Positions 7,140-13,352 of a DNA stretch of 13,352 nucleotides are shown piece after piece. A program made the position numbers and the translations under genes. Source of the DNA: an uncultured Planctomycetaceae bacterium. Lineage in GTDB: Bacteria > Planctomycetota > Planctomycetia > Pirellulales > Thermoguttaceae. The notes under the pieces were generated by a model that was given only the letters and a program-made list of their open reading frames with translations, searched no databases and was not told the DNA's origin. The stretch lies in assembly GCA_947307005.1 (NCBI GenBank), contig CAMZHY010000045.1:1-13352 (forward strand), read 5' to 3'. Within the stretch, counting starts at the first letter, position 1; each line of letters begins with the position of its first letter.

Positions 7140-7157
7140 ATATCAGAGGTTTCACGC

Positions 7158-8855
7158 ATGAAACGACTTTTCACAGCAACGGCGATTCTTCTCGGTCTTT
7201 TCGCGTTCGTCGCGTCCAACGCGCGCGCGGTCGACGTCGCCCCTTCGAAACTGATTCCCGAGGCCGAAGCCAACGCCGTCGGAATGACTCGGGCTTGGTT
7301 TGCTCAGGCGACGCTTAATCGGGGACTGGAAGAGGTTCAGAGCGCGACGATTCAGGACGGAGTCCTCTTTATCACGACGTCCGACGGGTTTCTTCAGACG
7401 TTTGACGCGGAAACGGGCGCCGTTCTCTGGACCGTTTCCGTCGGCGACGGATACTTGCTTCCCCCCTCCGTCAATAGCCGCGTCGTCGCGGTCGTTTGCG
7501 GCGTTCGTCTTTTGATCTACGATCGTTTCACAGGCAAGAAGCTCGGCGAAACAGAGGTGGCCGGTCAGCCTTCGTCCGGCCCTGTTCTCAGCGAACGCGA
7601 ATGTTACGTGCCCGTCTTCTCCGAAAAAATTCTCGCGTATCCGCTCGTTCGCGCCAAGCAGGAGCAGCTTCAGGTCAACGCCGCGATCGCCAATATGGAA
7701 GGCGTGATTAAAGACAACGCGACGGTCGGCCCCGAAATGGCGGGCAAGTTTGACAGCGTCGTTCGCGAGGTCGATTCGCGGTTTGAAATCGAGCCGCTCG
7801 ACGAAATTCGTCCGTACGTGTGCGCAACCTTTGGCGTTTCTATGACGACTCCCGTCATGGGAACTCAGACCTACGACCTCGACGTCGTTTCTTGGTCGAC
7901 GGAAAAAGGCTGGATTCTCTTTGGCGAAATGGAGCGCAACGTCGGCGACGCGCCCTTCAAACTGTTGTACAAGCTTCAAGACCGTCCAAACTTTGCGTAT
8001 ATTAACGAGCGCCGTCTTGGCAACCGCGCGCTCGTTCCGCGTTCCGACGTCGAAGCGACTCCCTTCTACGTCCCCGAAGACCGAAGCGTTCAGAGCATGA
8101 GACTCGCTCCGGAACGCCGCAAGGGCGGACTGTTCATCGTCGGCTCTATGTCGGGACACGTTTTCGCGATGAACGACGTCACGGGATTGCTCCGTTGGAC
8201 GTATATGACGGACAAGCCGATTTCCGAACGAATTGCGGCGTTCGGCGATCACGCCTTCATCCCAACCGACAACGGCGACTACTTCGCCGTCGCGCTCCGC
8301 GACGGTAAGGAAGCGTGGCGCGCGACGAATATCGCTCGCACCGTCGCGTCCTCCGCCGCGAGAATCTACGCCGTCGACACGCTCAATCGCCTCGCGATTA
8401 TCGATCGCGAGACGGGCGCCCGCGTCAAGACGCTCAATGTCGGCGCCACGAAATTCCAGGTCTTCAATCAGTGGACCGACCGCGTGTATCTCGTCACGTC
8501 CGACGGGCTGATTCAGTGTCTGCATGAAACGCAGCAGGTCGAGCCGCTGCGCCATCGCGAGAGTTGCCAAACGATTAACGACCGCATCGTCGCGGAACTC
8601 TACAAGGCGGAAGCGGCCTCCGGCGCCGCGAAGCCCGCGCCTGCGCCCGCCGCGACGGAGACCAACGACGTCGAAGAACAAGACGAGGACGACGATCCCT
8701 TCGGAAATAACGACTCCAACGCCGCGTCCGCCGACGAAGAAGAAGACGATCCCTTCGGCGGAACCTCCGACGGCGCCGGCTCTTCTTCCTCCGGCGACAA
8801 TAACGAGGACGACGATCCCTTCGCCGGCGACGAAGAGGAAGACCCGTTCAGCTGA
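7158..8855 (+). CDS. Exported PQQ-like beta-propeller protein with acidic DPF-repeat tail
   Basis: A 565-residue exported protein. The signal peptide is residues 1-24 (KR, hydrophobic core, cut after ARA). PQQ-like propeller blades follow the pattern of variable strand then xxDxxTGxxxW, for example DGFLQTFDAETGAVLW near 76-91, SGHVFAMNDVTGLLRW at 332-347, NGDYFAVALRDGKEAWR near 372-388, and IDRETGARVKTL. Between the early and late blades (about 175-240) is a helical insertion. From about 490 an Ala/Pro linker leads to a strongly acidic, Ser/Gly-rich tail with DPF at 513-515, 531-533, 553-555 and 562-564, the last almost at the C-terminus. BamB and PQQ dehydrogenases share the fold; no PQQ-dehydrogenase active site or heme is visible, so it is probably a binding or scaffold protein. 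The ribosome site AGAGG stands eight bases before the ATG. Substrate unknown. Confidence 0.85.
   Translation: MKRLFTATAILLGLFAFVASNARAVDVAPSKLIPEAEANAVGMTRAWFAQATLNRGLEEVQSATIQDGVLFITTSDGFLQTFDAETGAVLWTVSVGDGYLLPPSVNSRVVAVVCGVRLLIYDRFTGKKLGETEVAGQPSSGPVLSERECYVPVFSEKILAYPLVRAKQEQLQVNAAIANMEGVIKDNATVGPEMAGKFDSVVREVDSRFEIEPLDEIRPYVCATFGVSMTTPVMGTQTYDLDVVSWSTEKGWILFGEMERNVGDAPFKLLYKLQDRPNFAYINERRLGNRALVPRSDVEATPFYVPEDRSVQSMRLAPERRKGGLFIVGSMSGHVFAMNDVTGLLRWTYMTDKPISERIAAFGDHAFIPTDNGDYFAVALRDGKEAWRATNIARTVASSAARIYAVDTLNRLAIIDRETGARVKTLNVGATKFQVFNQWTDRVYLVTSDGLIQCLHETQQVEPLRHRESCQTINDRIVAELYKAEAASGAAKPAPAPAATETNDVEEQDEDDDPFGNNDSNAASADEEEDDPFGGTSDGAGSSSSGDNNEDDDPFAGDEEEDPFS
8684..8852 (+). repeat. 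Four-copy coding repeat for acidic-DPF motifs
   Basis: The same 20-base word occurs exactly at 8684-8703 and 8804-8823 (cgaggacgacgatcccttcg). A close variant lies around 8738-8757 (gaagaagacgatcccttcgg) and a diverged one at 8835-8849. Each encodes D/E-rich residues followed by DPF. Spacing is uneven (54, 66 and 27 bases between the DPF codons), so it is a motif repeat and not a strict tandem array. Confidence 0.7.
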
Positions 8856-8888
8856 TTCCCCCTTCGTCCTTTTGCGACTTTACGCAAG

Positions 8889-8919
8889 CGCGTCGAGCGG
8901 TCTGTTCGGCGCGTTTTTT
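8889..8919 (+). terminator. Intrinsic terminator after the propeller gene
   Basis: CGCGTCGA (8889-8896) pairs with TCGGCGCG (8906-8913), one pair being T-G, with a nine-base loop, and is followed at once by six T (8914-8919). Flanking AAG can extend the stem into the T-run. It starts 34 bases after the stop. This is the cleanest intrinsic terminator in the window. Confidence 0.75.
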
Positions 8920-8950
8920 AATGTTTTCCGTTCTGTTTGCGGCGCAAGAT

Positions 8951-8956
8951 GAGGAG
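8951..8956 (+). promoter_or_regulatory. Ribosome binding site fixing the HzsA-related start
   Basis: GAGGAG lies 11 bases before the ATG at 8968 and supports that start. No good promoter is visible between the terminator and this site, so this gene may depend on readthrough or on a promoter I cannot recognise. Confidence 0.5.
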
Positions 8957-8967
8957 CTAACAACGAG

Positions 8968-11900
8968 ATGAAAAACGCGAACGACGCACGGTTCACGCTA
9001 ACGCCGATGATAACGCTTGCCCTTTCGATTGTCGCGCTGGCAACGCAGGCGAACGCGGAATATCAAGATTGGCGCTTTGACGACGCGACCTTTGAGGCGC
9101 GACTTCGCGACGACTGGCTTATGGCGGACGCGGTCGACGTCGAATCGGACGGGCCGCTCTTCGCGGCGCGAACCGACGTCGCGCCGGAACGCACGCTTAT
9201 CTCGAACGTCCTCGCAACCGTTCGCAAGTACGACGAAGACGCTGCGCGCCCCTTTGAAGATCGGCTCGCCGCGCTCGTTTCGGAAGGAGCGCCCGCGGAC
9301 GACCCGCGATGGCGCGCGCTCTATTACGACGCCTGCAAGATTCGACGCAAATTGCGACTTGCGGACGCAATCGAACTTGCGCCGCGCTTTGTCTACGCGA
9401 AACATTTCGTCCTCGGCGCGTCGCATTACGCGTACACGGAAGACGTTACCGACGAGGCGTACAAAGATTACAGTCGGAATCGCCAGCCGGGCGGTCAGCT
9501 CTGTCTGGCGACGTTCATGGAAGACGGTTCTATTAAGAACGAGGTTCTGGTCGAAACAGCCGACGGAGTCGTCCGCGACCCCGAGGTCTCGTGGGACGGC
9601 AAGGAAATCGTCTTCTCCATGCGCAAAAGTCTTACGGACGACGATTTTCATCTCTACGTCTACAACATAGAGACGCGCGAAACGCGTCAGCTCACCTTTG
9701 GACTTGGCGTCGCCGACGTCGAGCCGACGTGGAGTCCTTCGGGCGAAATTATCTTTATTTCGACGCGCTGCGGTCAGAACATCGACTGCTGGTGGACCGA
9801 AGTCTCCAACCTCTATACTTGCGACGCGCAGGGACGCTACCTTCGCCGTCTCGGCGTCGATCAGGTGACGGTCAACTATCCGAAGGTTCTCGACGACGGG
9901 CGCGTAATCTATACGCGCTGGGAATACAACGATCGCGGGCACGTCTACGTTCAACCTCTCTTCCAGATGAACTGCGACGGAACGGGACAGACGGAGTATT
10001 ACGGGAACAATTCGATCTTTCCGACGTCCCTGCTCCATTCTCGGGGCGTTCCCGGAACCGATCTCGTCGTTTCGATCGCGTCGGGACACCATACGTATCA
10101 GCAGGGCGCGCTCGTCGTCGTCGATCGTTCCAAAGGAACGCAGAGGAACGAAGGAATCGCCCTTGTCGCTCCCGGTCGCCCTCAGCCTGACGACGTCATG
10201 ATCGACCGTTACGCGCAGGACGGCGCGCTCTTCGCTCATCCTTTCGCGCTCGACGACGAGAACATCCTCGTCTCGTATCTGCCCGAAGGCTCGCACGATC
10301 GCGCCTACGACGTTCCTTTCGGCGTCTATTGGTTCGATTTCGACGGCGCGCGGGAACTGCTCGCGTTCGACCCCGCGATCAGCTGCGGACAGCCCGCGCC
10401 CCTCGTCGAACGCGACGTCCCCATGACGCGCCCGTCTCAGGTTGATCTTTCCCAGAAGACGGGACGGTATTACGTTCAGGACGTCTACGAAGGTCCGGGA
10501 CTCAAGGGAATCGCGCGAGGAACGGTCAAAAAACTGCGCGTCGTCGCCCTTCTCTACCGTCCCTTCAGCGTCGGCTGGAACTGGAACTGGGGCGAGGTCG
10601 GCGACTCGCTCGTTTCAGGTCCCTGCGCGATCGGCAACGGGTCGTGGGACGCAAAGCGCGTGATCGGCGAGGTCCCCGTCGAAGAGGACGGTTCCGCCTT
10701 CTTCGAGGTTCCCGCGATGACGCCCGTCTACTTCCAGCTCCTCGACGCGAACGGCGACGTCGTCCAGTCGATGCGAAGCTGGTCGACGCTCCAGCCCGGC
10801 GAGACCTTCGGCTGCGTCGGATGCCACGAGCCAAAGGGCTCGATCATTGAGAACGCCGCCAGCGCAGCCAACGCGACTTCCATCGCGCTCAGAAAAGGCG
10901 TCGCGATTCCTAAGCCCGTATTGTTCCCGCCCCCCGGCGTCCATCAGAATTCCGGTTTCGACTACGTTCGCGACGTCCAACCGATTCTCGACCGCTACTG
11001 CGTCTCGTGCCATACGGGGCGCGACGGCGACGCGTTCAGCCTACTTGGCGACGAGGAAAAAGAACCGTGCGAAGAACGCAAAGAGATTTACCCTGAAGAA
11101 AAAAAGAGGTTTAGCGTTTCGTACCTTACCCTGACGCAGAACGGACGTCACGAAGGACGCTGGACGCGGTGGCTCGGCGTTCAAGATCCCCCGTATATGC
11201 TTGAACCGTATCATTGGGGCGCGGCAAAGAGTCCGCTGATAAGGATGTTTCGCGACGCCGACGGGCACGTCGCCGGACAAGACGAGTTCCACCGCGACGT
11301 GAAGATCGACGAGCAGTCGCTTCGGACGCTCGCGATGTGGATCGACCTCCTCGTTCCTTATTGCGGCGATTATTACGAACACAACCGCTGGACGGACGGC
11401 GACCGCGCGTACTACCGTTACTACGCAAAGCAGCGCGAACTCAACGCGGAGATCGTCAGAAAAGACGTCGCGATGAAACTTGAGGCGGAGCGAACGGGCG
11501 TCGATTTCAAACTCGAAGATTTTCCGCAGTTCCATTTCGGCGGTTTGAATGCGCGCGAGACCTACGTGGCGAAGCTCCTCGACGCGCGCGCGCCGTCCCT
11601 CGCGTGGAAGACGGGCGACGAGAACGTTTATCGCAACGTCGCGCTCAATCCTTACGACCGTCAGACGGATCGCATGGGGATCGTCGTCTATCCTCACGCG
11701 TCGTCGAATAGCGAATACGCGTTTGCCGACGCGTTTGCGGCGAAGAACGCGATCGACGGTCGAACCGCAAATCAAGGGAGCGGCGAGGCGTTTCCGTCGT
11801 GGGGGCCGAATCTGCGAACCGACCTCTGGCTCAACGTCGATTTCGGTTGCGACGTCGAAATTGACAAGTGCGTGATATGGCTTCGCGCCGATTTCCCACG

Positions 11901-12114
11901 CGACGGCGCGTGGAAGAGCGCGACGCTTCGTTTTTCCGACGGGTCAAGCGAGAAAATTCAGCTCAAGGCGACGGCGGAACCGCAAACGTTCGCGTTCTCG
12001 GAGCGTCGCGTCCGCTGGATTCAGATTGACGACCTTGAGGTCGAGTATCCGCTTAAACCGTGCGGTATTGCCGAATTTGAAGTTTGGGGCAAGACGGCGA
12101 TGGAGCCGCGCTGA
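8968..12114 (+). CDS. HzsA-related diheme c-type cytochrome with propeller and discoidin-like domain
   Basis: A 1048-residue exported protein. The signal peptide is 1-30 (cut after ANA). The family block starts near GASHYAYTEDVTDE (150-163). A TolB/WD40-like propeller follows with SWDGKEIVFSM near 207 and DVEPTWSPSGEIIF from 250. A three-cysteine stretch (STRC, DCWWTEVSN, YTCDA) comes next, then VLDDGRVIYTRWEY, a hallmark of HzsA-related proteins. The C-terminal half has TPVYFQLLD, SMRSWSTLQPGE and two c-type heme sites, CVGCH at 616-620 and CVSCH at 678-682, the second after VQPILDRY. Residues about 890-1042 look like a discoidin (F5/8 type C) domain ending in FEVWG. Hydrazine synthase alpha shares the propeller and two hemes. 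The anammox heme-I tyrosine, four residues after the CXXCH histidine, is glycine here (G624), so hydrazine synthesis is unlikely. Substrate and electron partner are unknown. Confidence 0.88.
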   Translation: MKNANDARFTLTPMITLALSIVALATQANAEYQDWRFDDATFEARLRDDWLMADAVDVESDGPLFAARTDVAPERTLISNVLATVRKYDEDAARPFEDRLAALVSEGAPADDPRWRALYYDACKIRRKLRLADAIELAPRFVYAKHFVLGASHYAYTEDVTDEAYKDYSRNRQPGGQLCLATFMEDGSIKNEVLVETADGVVRDPEVSWDGKEIVFSMRKSLTDDDFHLYVYNIETRETRQLTFGLGVADVEPTWSPSGEIIFISTRCGQNIDCWWTEVSNLYTCDAQGRYLRRLGVDQVTVNYPKVLDDGRVIYTRWEYNDRGHVYVQPLFQMNCDGTGQTEYYGNNSIFPTSLLHSRGVPGTDLVVSIASGHHTYQQGALVVVDRSKGTQRNEGIALVAPGRPQPDDVMIDRYAQDGALFAHPFALDDENILVSYLPEGSHDRAYDVPFGVYWFDFDGARELLAFDPAISCGQPAPLVERDVPMTRPSQVDLSQKTGRYYVQDVYEGPGLKGIARGTVKKLRVVALLYRPFSVGWNWNWGEVGDSLVSGPCAIGNGSWDAKRVIGEVPVEEDGSAFFEVPAMTPVYFQLLDANGDVVQSMRSWSTLQPGETFGCVGCHEPKGSIIENAASAANATSIALRKGVAIPKPVLFPPPGVHQNSGFDYVRDVQPILDRYCVSCHTGRDGDAFSLLGDEEKEPCEERKEIYPEEKKRFSVSYLTLTQNGRHEGRWTRWLGVQDPPYMLEPYHWGAAKSPLIRMFRDADGHVAGQDEFHRDVKIDEQSLRTLAMWIDLLVPYCGDYYEHNRWTDGDRAYYRYYAKQRELNAEIVRKDVAMKLEAERTGVDFKLEDFPQFHFGGLNARETYVAKLLDARAPSLAWKTGDENVYRNVALNPYDRQTDRMGIVVYPHASSNSEYAFADAFAAKNAIDGRTANQGSGEAFPSWGPNLRTDLWLNVDFGCDVEIDKCVIWLRADFPRDGAWKSATLRFSDGSSEKIQLKATAEPQTFAFSERRVRWIQIDDLEVEYPLKPCGIAEFEVWGKTAMEPR

Positions 12115-12228
12115 TTCCTCTGATTGGGTTCGGACGTCGCAATAGGTTGGTCTCGTCGCGCGCTTAGATTCGCCGCGGCGTTCAGACTCGAGAAAGATTT
12201 TGCTCCTAGCGGCGCCGTCCCCAATGGG

Positions 12229-12257
12229 TTGCAATCGCAAGTTCCGCGTTGTATACT
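12229..12257 (+). promoter_or_regulatory. Sigma-70-like promoter for the second HzsA-related gene
   Basis: TTGCAA (12229-12234), a 17-base spacer and TATACT (12252-12257). Transcription would start near 12264, about 73 bases before the ATG. It suggests that the second paralogue is transcribed on its own. Confidence 0.65.
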
Positions 12258-12281
12258 TTTAGGGTAATTTTACGCGTTGTT

Positions 12282-12308
12282 CGCGCCTTGTCTTCTGCAA
12301 AAGGCGCG
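12282..12308 (+). promoter_or_regulatory. Leader hairpin of the second HzsA-related gene
   Basis: CGCGCCTT (12282-12289) and AAGGCGCG (12301-12308) form a perfect 8-bp stem with an 11-base loop, starting about 18 bases after the predicted transcription start. The following GCTTTCC is only weakly T-rich, so attenuation is possible but not clear. Confidence 0.45.
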
Positions 12309-12336
12309 GCTTTCCTAAGTTACGGTAGGTTGTTCG

Positions 12337-13352
12337 ATGAATCGCATGATTTCGCGCGTTGTCGCGGCGTTTCTTCTACTCGCGTTCGCGTCGTGTTCTA
12401 CCCCGAAGACGCAAGCGAAGGTCTCCGATTGGAGTTTCGACCGCGACGTTTTTGCTTCCCGACTTTTTCAGGATTGGCTTTTCCAGGACGGGGCGGACGG
12501 AACCGTTTTCGCCGATAAAGAAAGCGCGGAAGGCGCGAAAGCGCTTGTCGACGGCGTTTTGACGAAGCTCGAAACAGACGAGAACGCCGATTCTTACGGG
12601 GCTTCCGAACTCGTTTACGACGTCGCGATTGCGGGAGACGCCGAAGAATACGCGAACGGAACGGTCGACGCGTCTCCCAACGGCGTCGCCGCGCTGCGTC
12701 AACGCTTTGACGATCTCGTCGCCGCGAACGCCGTCGGTTCCGATCCGCAGTGGAACTGGCTCTATCGCGACGTCTGCCGCGTTCGTCGCGCGCGTAGACT
12801 CGCCGACGCCGCCGAACTCGCGCCGCAATTTGTCTACACGAAGCATTACGTCATCGGCGCGAGTCATTACGCGTATACGGAAGACGTCACCGACGAATGG
12901 TACAACGATTACAGTTCGAACCGTCAAGAAGGCGGGCAGCTGATCCGCGCGACCTTTGCGTCCGACGGTTCGATTCGCAACGAGGTCCTTGTTGAAACGA
13001 AAAACGGAACGCTCCGCGACCCCGACGTTTCGTGGGACGGCAAGCGCGTTTTGTTTTCGATGCGCAACGACCTGAACTCCGACGATTTTCACGTCTACGA
13101 ATACGACGTCGAAACAAAAGAAGTTCGTCAGATCACGAGCGGCCCCGGCGTCGCCGACGTCGAGCCGATCTATCTTCCGAACGGCGACCTTCTTTTCGGA
13201 TCGACGCGCTGCACGCAGATTACCGACTGCTGGTGGACCGAGGTTTCGAACTTCTATACCTGCGACGCCAAGGGACAATTCCTGCGCCGTCTCTCTTTCG
13301 ACCAAGTGACGGTCAACTACCCGAAACTCCTCGACGACGGGCGCGTCGTCTA
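12337..13352 (+). CDS. Second HzsA-related protein (partial, C-terminus off the window)
   Basis: 338 residues are visible and the frame is open to the window end. It starts MNRMISRVVAAFLLLAFASC. The N-terminal signal ends in ASC, so C20 could be a lipid anchor, although phenylalanine at -3 is not the textbook lipobox. The N-terminal DWSFDRDVFASRL matches the upstream protein's DWRFDDATFEARL. An extra stretch of about 26 residues follows, then the shared block (GASHYAYTEDVTDE from 174). By hand count the two proteins agree at 134 of 192 ungapped positions from the CRVRR/CKIRR motif to DGRV. The cysteines of STRC, DCWW and YTCDA are kept. Propeller strands SWDGKRVLFSM and DVEPIYLPNGDLLF are visible. 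Heme sites would lie beyond the window and cannot be confirmed. TAGGT stands before the ATG as a weak ribosome site. Confidence 0.87.
   Translation, partial: MNRMISRVVAAFLLLAFASCSTPKTQAKVSDWSFDRDVFASRLFQDWLFQDGADGTVFADKESAEGAKALVDGVLTKLETDENADSYGASELVYDVAIAGDAEEYANGTVDASPNGVAALRQRFDDLVAANAVGSDPQWNWLYRDVCRVRRARRLADAAELAPQFVYTKHYVIGASHYAYTEDVTDEWYNDYSSNRQEGGQLIRATFASDGSIRNEVLVETKNGTLRDPDVSWDGKRVLFSMRNDLNSDDFHVYEYDVETKEVRQITSGPGVADVEPIYLPNGDLLFGSTRCTQITDCWWTEVSNFYTCDAKGQFLRRLSFDQVTVNYPKLLDDGRVV

Larger units (their letters stand above)
6583..7157. other. 575-base divergent intergenic region
   Basis: This region separates the minus-strand GAF gene from the plus-strand exported-protein genes. It has no convincing ORF and no tRNA-like sequence that I can see. 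It is more T/A-rich than its surroundings and carries T-tracts after GCG at 6823-6828, 6855-6861 and 6874-6880. It also holds two hairpins, a palindrome, a right-facing promoter and a leader hairpin, listed separately. I found no clear left-facing promoter for the GAF gene. Confidence 0.7.

Noticed and set aside
6583..7157. tRNA, CRISPR array or insertion sequence in the divergent region
   Set aside because: No T-loop-like sequence, no regularly spaced direct repeats with unique spacers, and no transposase or terminal repeats with target duplication were seen.
7152..8681. 509-residue minus-strand open frame opposite the propeller gene
   Set aside because: Same antisense artefact; the sense strand has a signal peptide, propeller repeats, ribosome site, promoter and terminator.
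8684..8852. Acidic DPF tail as an SSB-like C-terminal tip
   Set aside because: SSB tails end in DDDIPF in a cytoplasmic protein; here the protein has a signal peptide and propeller, ends in DPFS, and the motif occurs four times.
8998..10296. 432-residue minus-strand open frame inside the HzsA-related gene
   Set aside because: Antisense in codon register to a protein with two heme motifs; no family motif on the minus strand.
8968..12114. True hydrazine synthase alpha subunit
   Set aside because: The heme-I tyrosine position holds glycine, a discoidin-like domain is fused, and no beta/gamma subunit genes are adjacent in the window.
12376..13305. 309-residue minus-strand open frame near the right end
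   Set aside because: Shadow of the second HzsA-related gene, whose sense frame matches its paralogue closely.

Overview
The window looks like a chromosomal segment of a planctomycete (Planctomycetota, probably near Pirellulales). The evidence is indirect: an extracytoplasmic diheme protein of the HzsA-related type with planctomycete-style CXXCH boxes (VQPILDRYCVSCH), a second copy beside it, a PQQ-like propeller protein with an acidic DPF tail, and a mixed rpsR/arg/pheT gene order. I could not run a database search, so the taxon is an inference. Coding sequence is rich in GAC, GTC, GCG and CGC, and almost free of TTA, CTA and TCA. That bias creates many long spurious antisense reading frames.

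Left half (1-6582, all on the minus strand, read right to left). A GAF-domain protein (5599-6582) is followed by ribosomal protein S18 (rpsR, 4975-5256), which has its own promoter-like sequence and a structured leader. Then come acetylglutamate kinase (argB, 3841-4737), acetylornithine aminotransferase (argD, 2562-3749) and ornithine carbamoyltransferase (argF, 1627-2565). Last is the phenylalanyl-tRNA synthetase beta chain (pheT, 1-1508, C-terminus outside the window). argD and argF overlap by ATGA. Together ArgB, ArgD and ArgF supply steps 2, 4 and 6 of arginine synthesis. argC and argJ/argE are not in the window.

Centre (6583-7157). This is a 575-base non-coding divergent region with two adjacent hairpins, repeated T-tracts, a T7/A9 palindrome, a good sigma-70-like promoter facing right, and a hairpin just before the next ribosome binding site.

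Right half (7158-13352, plus strand). A secreted beta-propeller protein with four DPF motifs in an acidic tail (7158-8855) is closed by a clear intrinsic terminator. An HzsA-related protein of 1048 residues follows (8968-12114), with signal peptide, propeller, two c-type heme sites and a C-terminal discoidin-like domain. After a separate promoter comes a second HzsA-related gene (12337 to the window end, truncated). The two are about 70% identical over a hand-aligned 192-residue block, so they are tandem paralogues. The right half therefore encodes a set of exported propeller and heme proteins of unknown substrate. It is the least explained part of the window.
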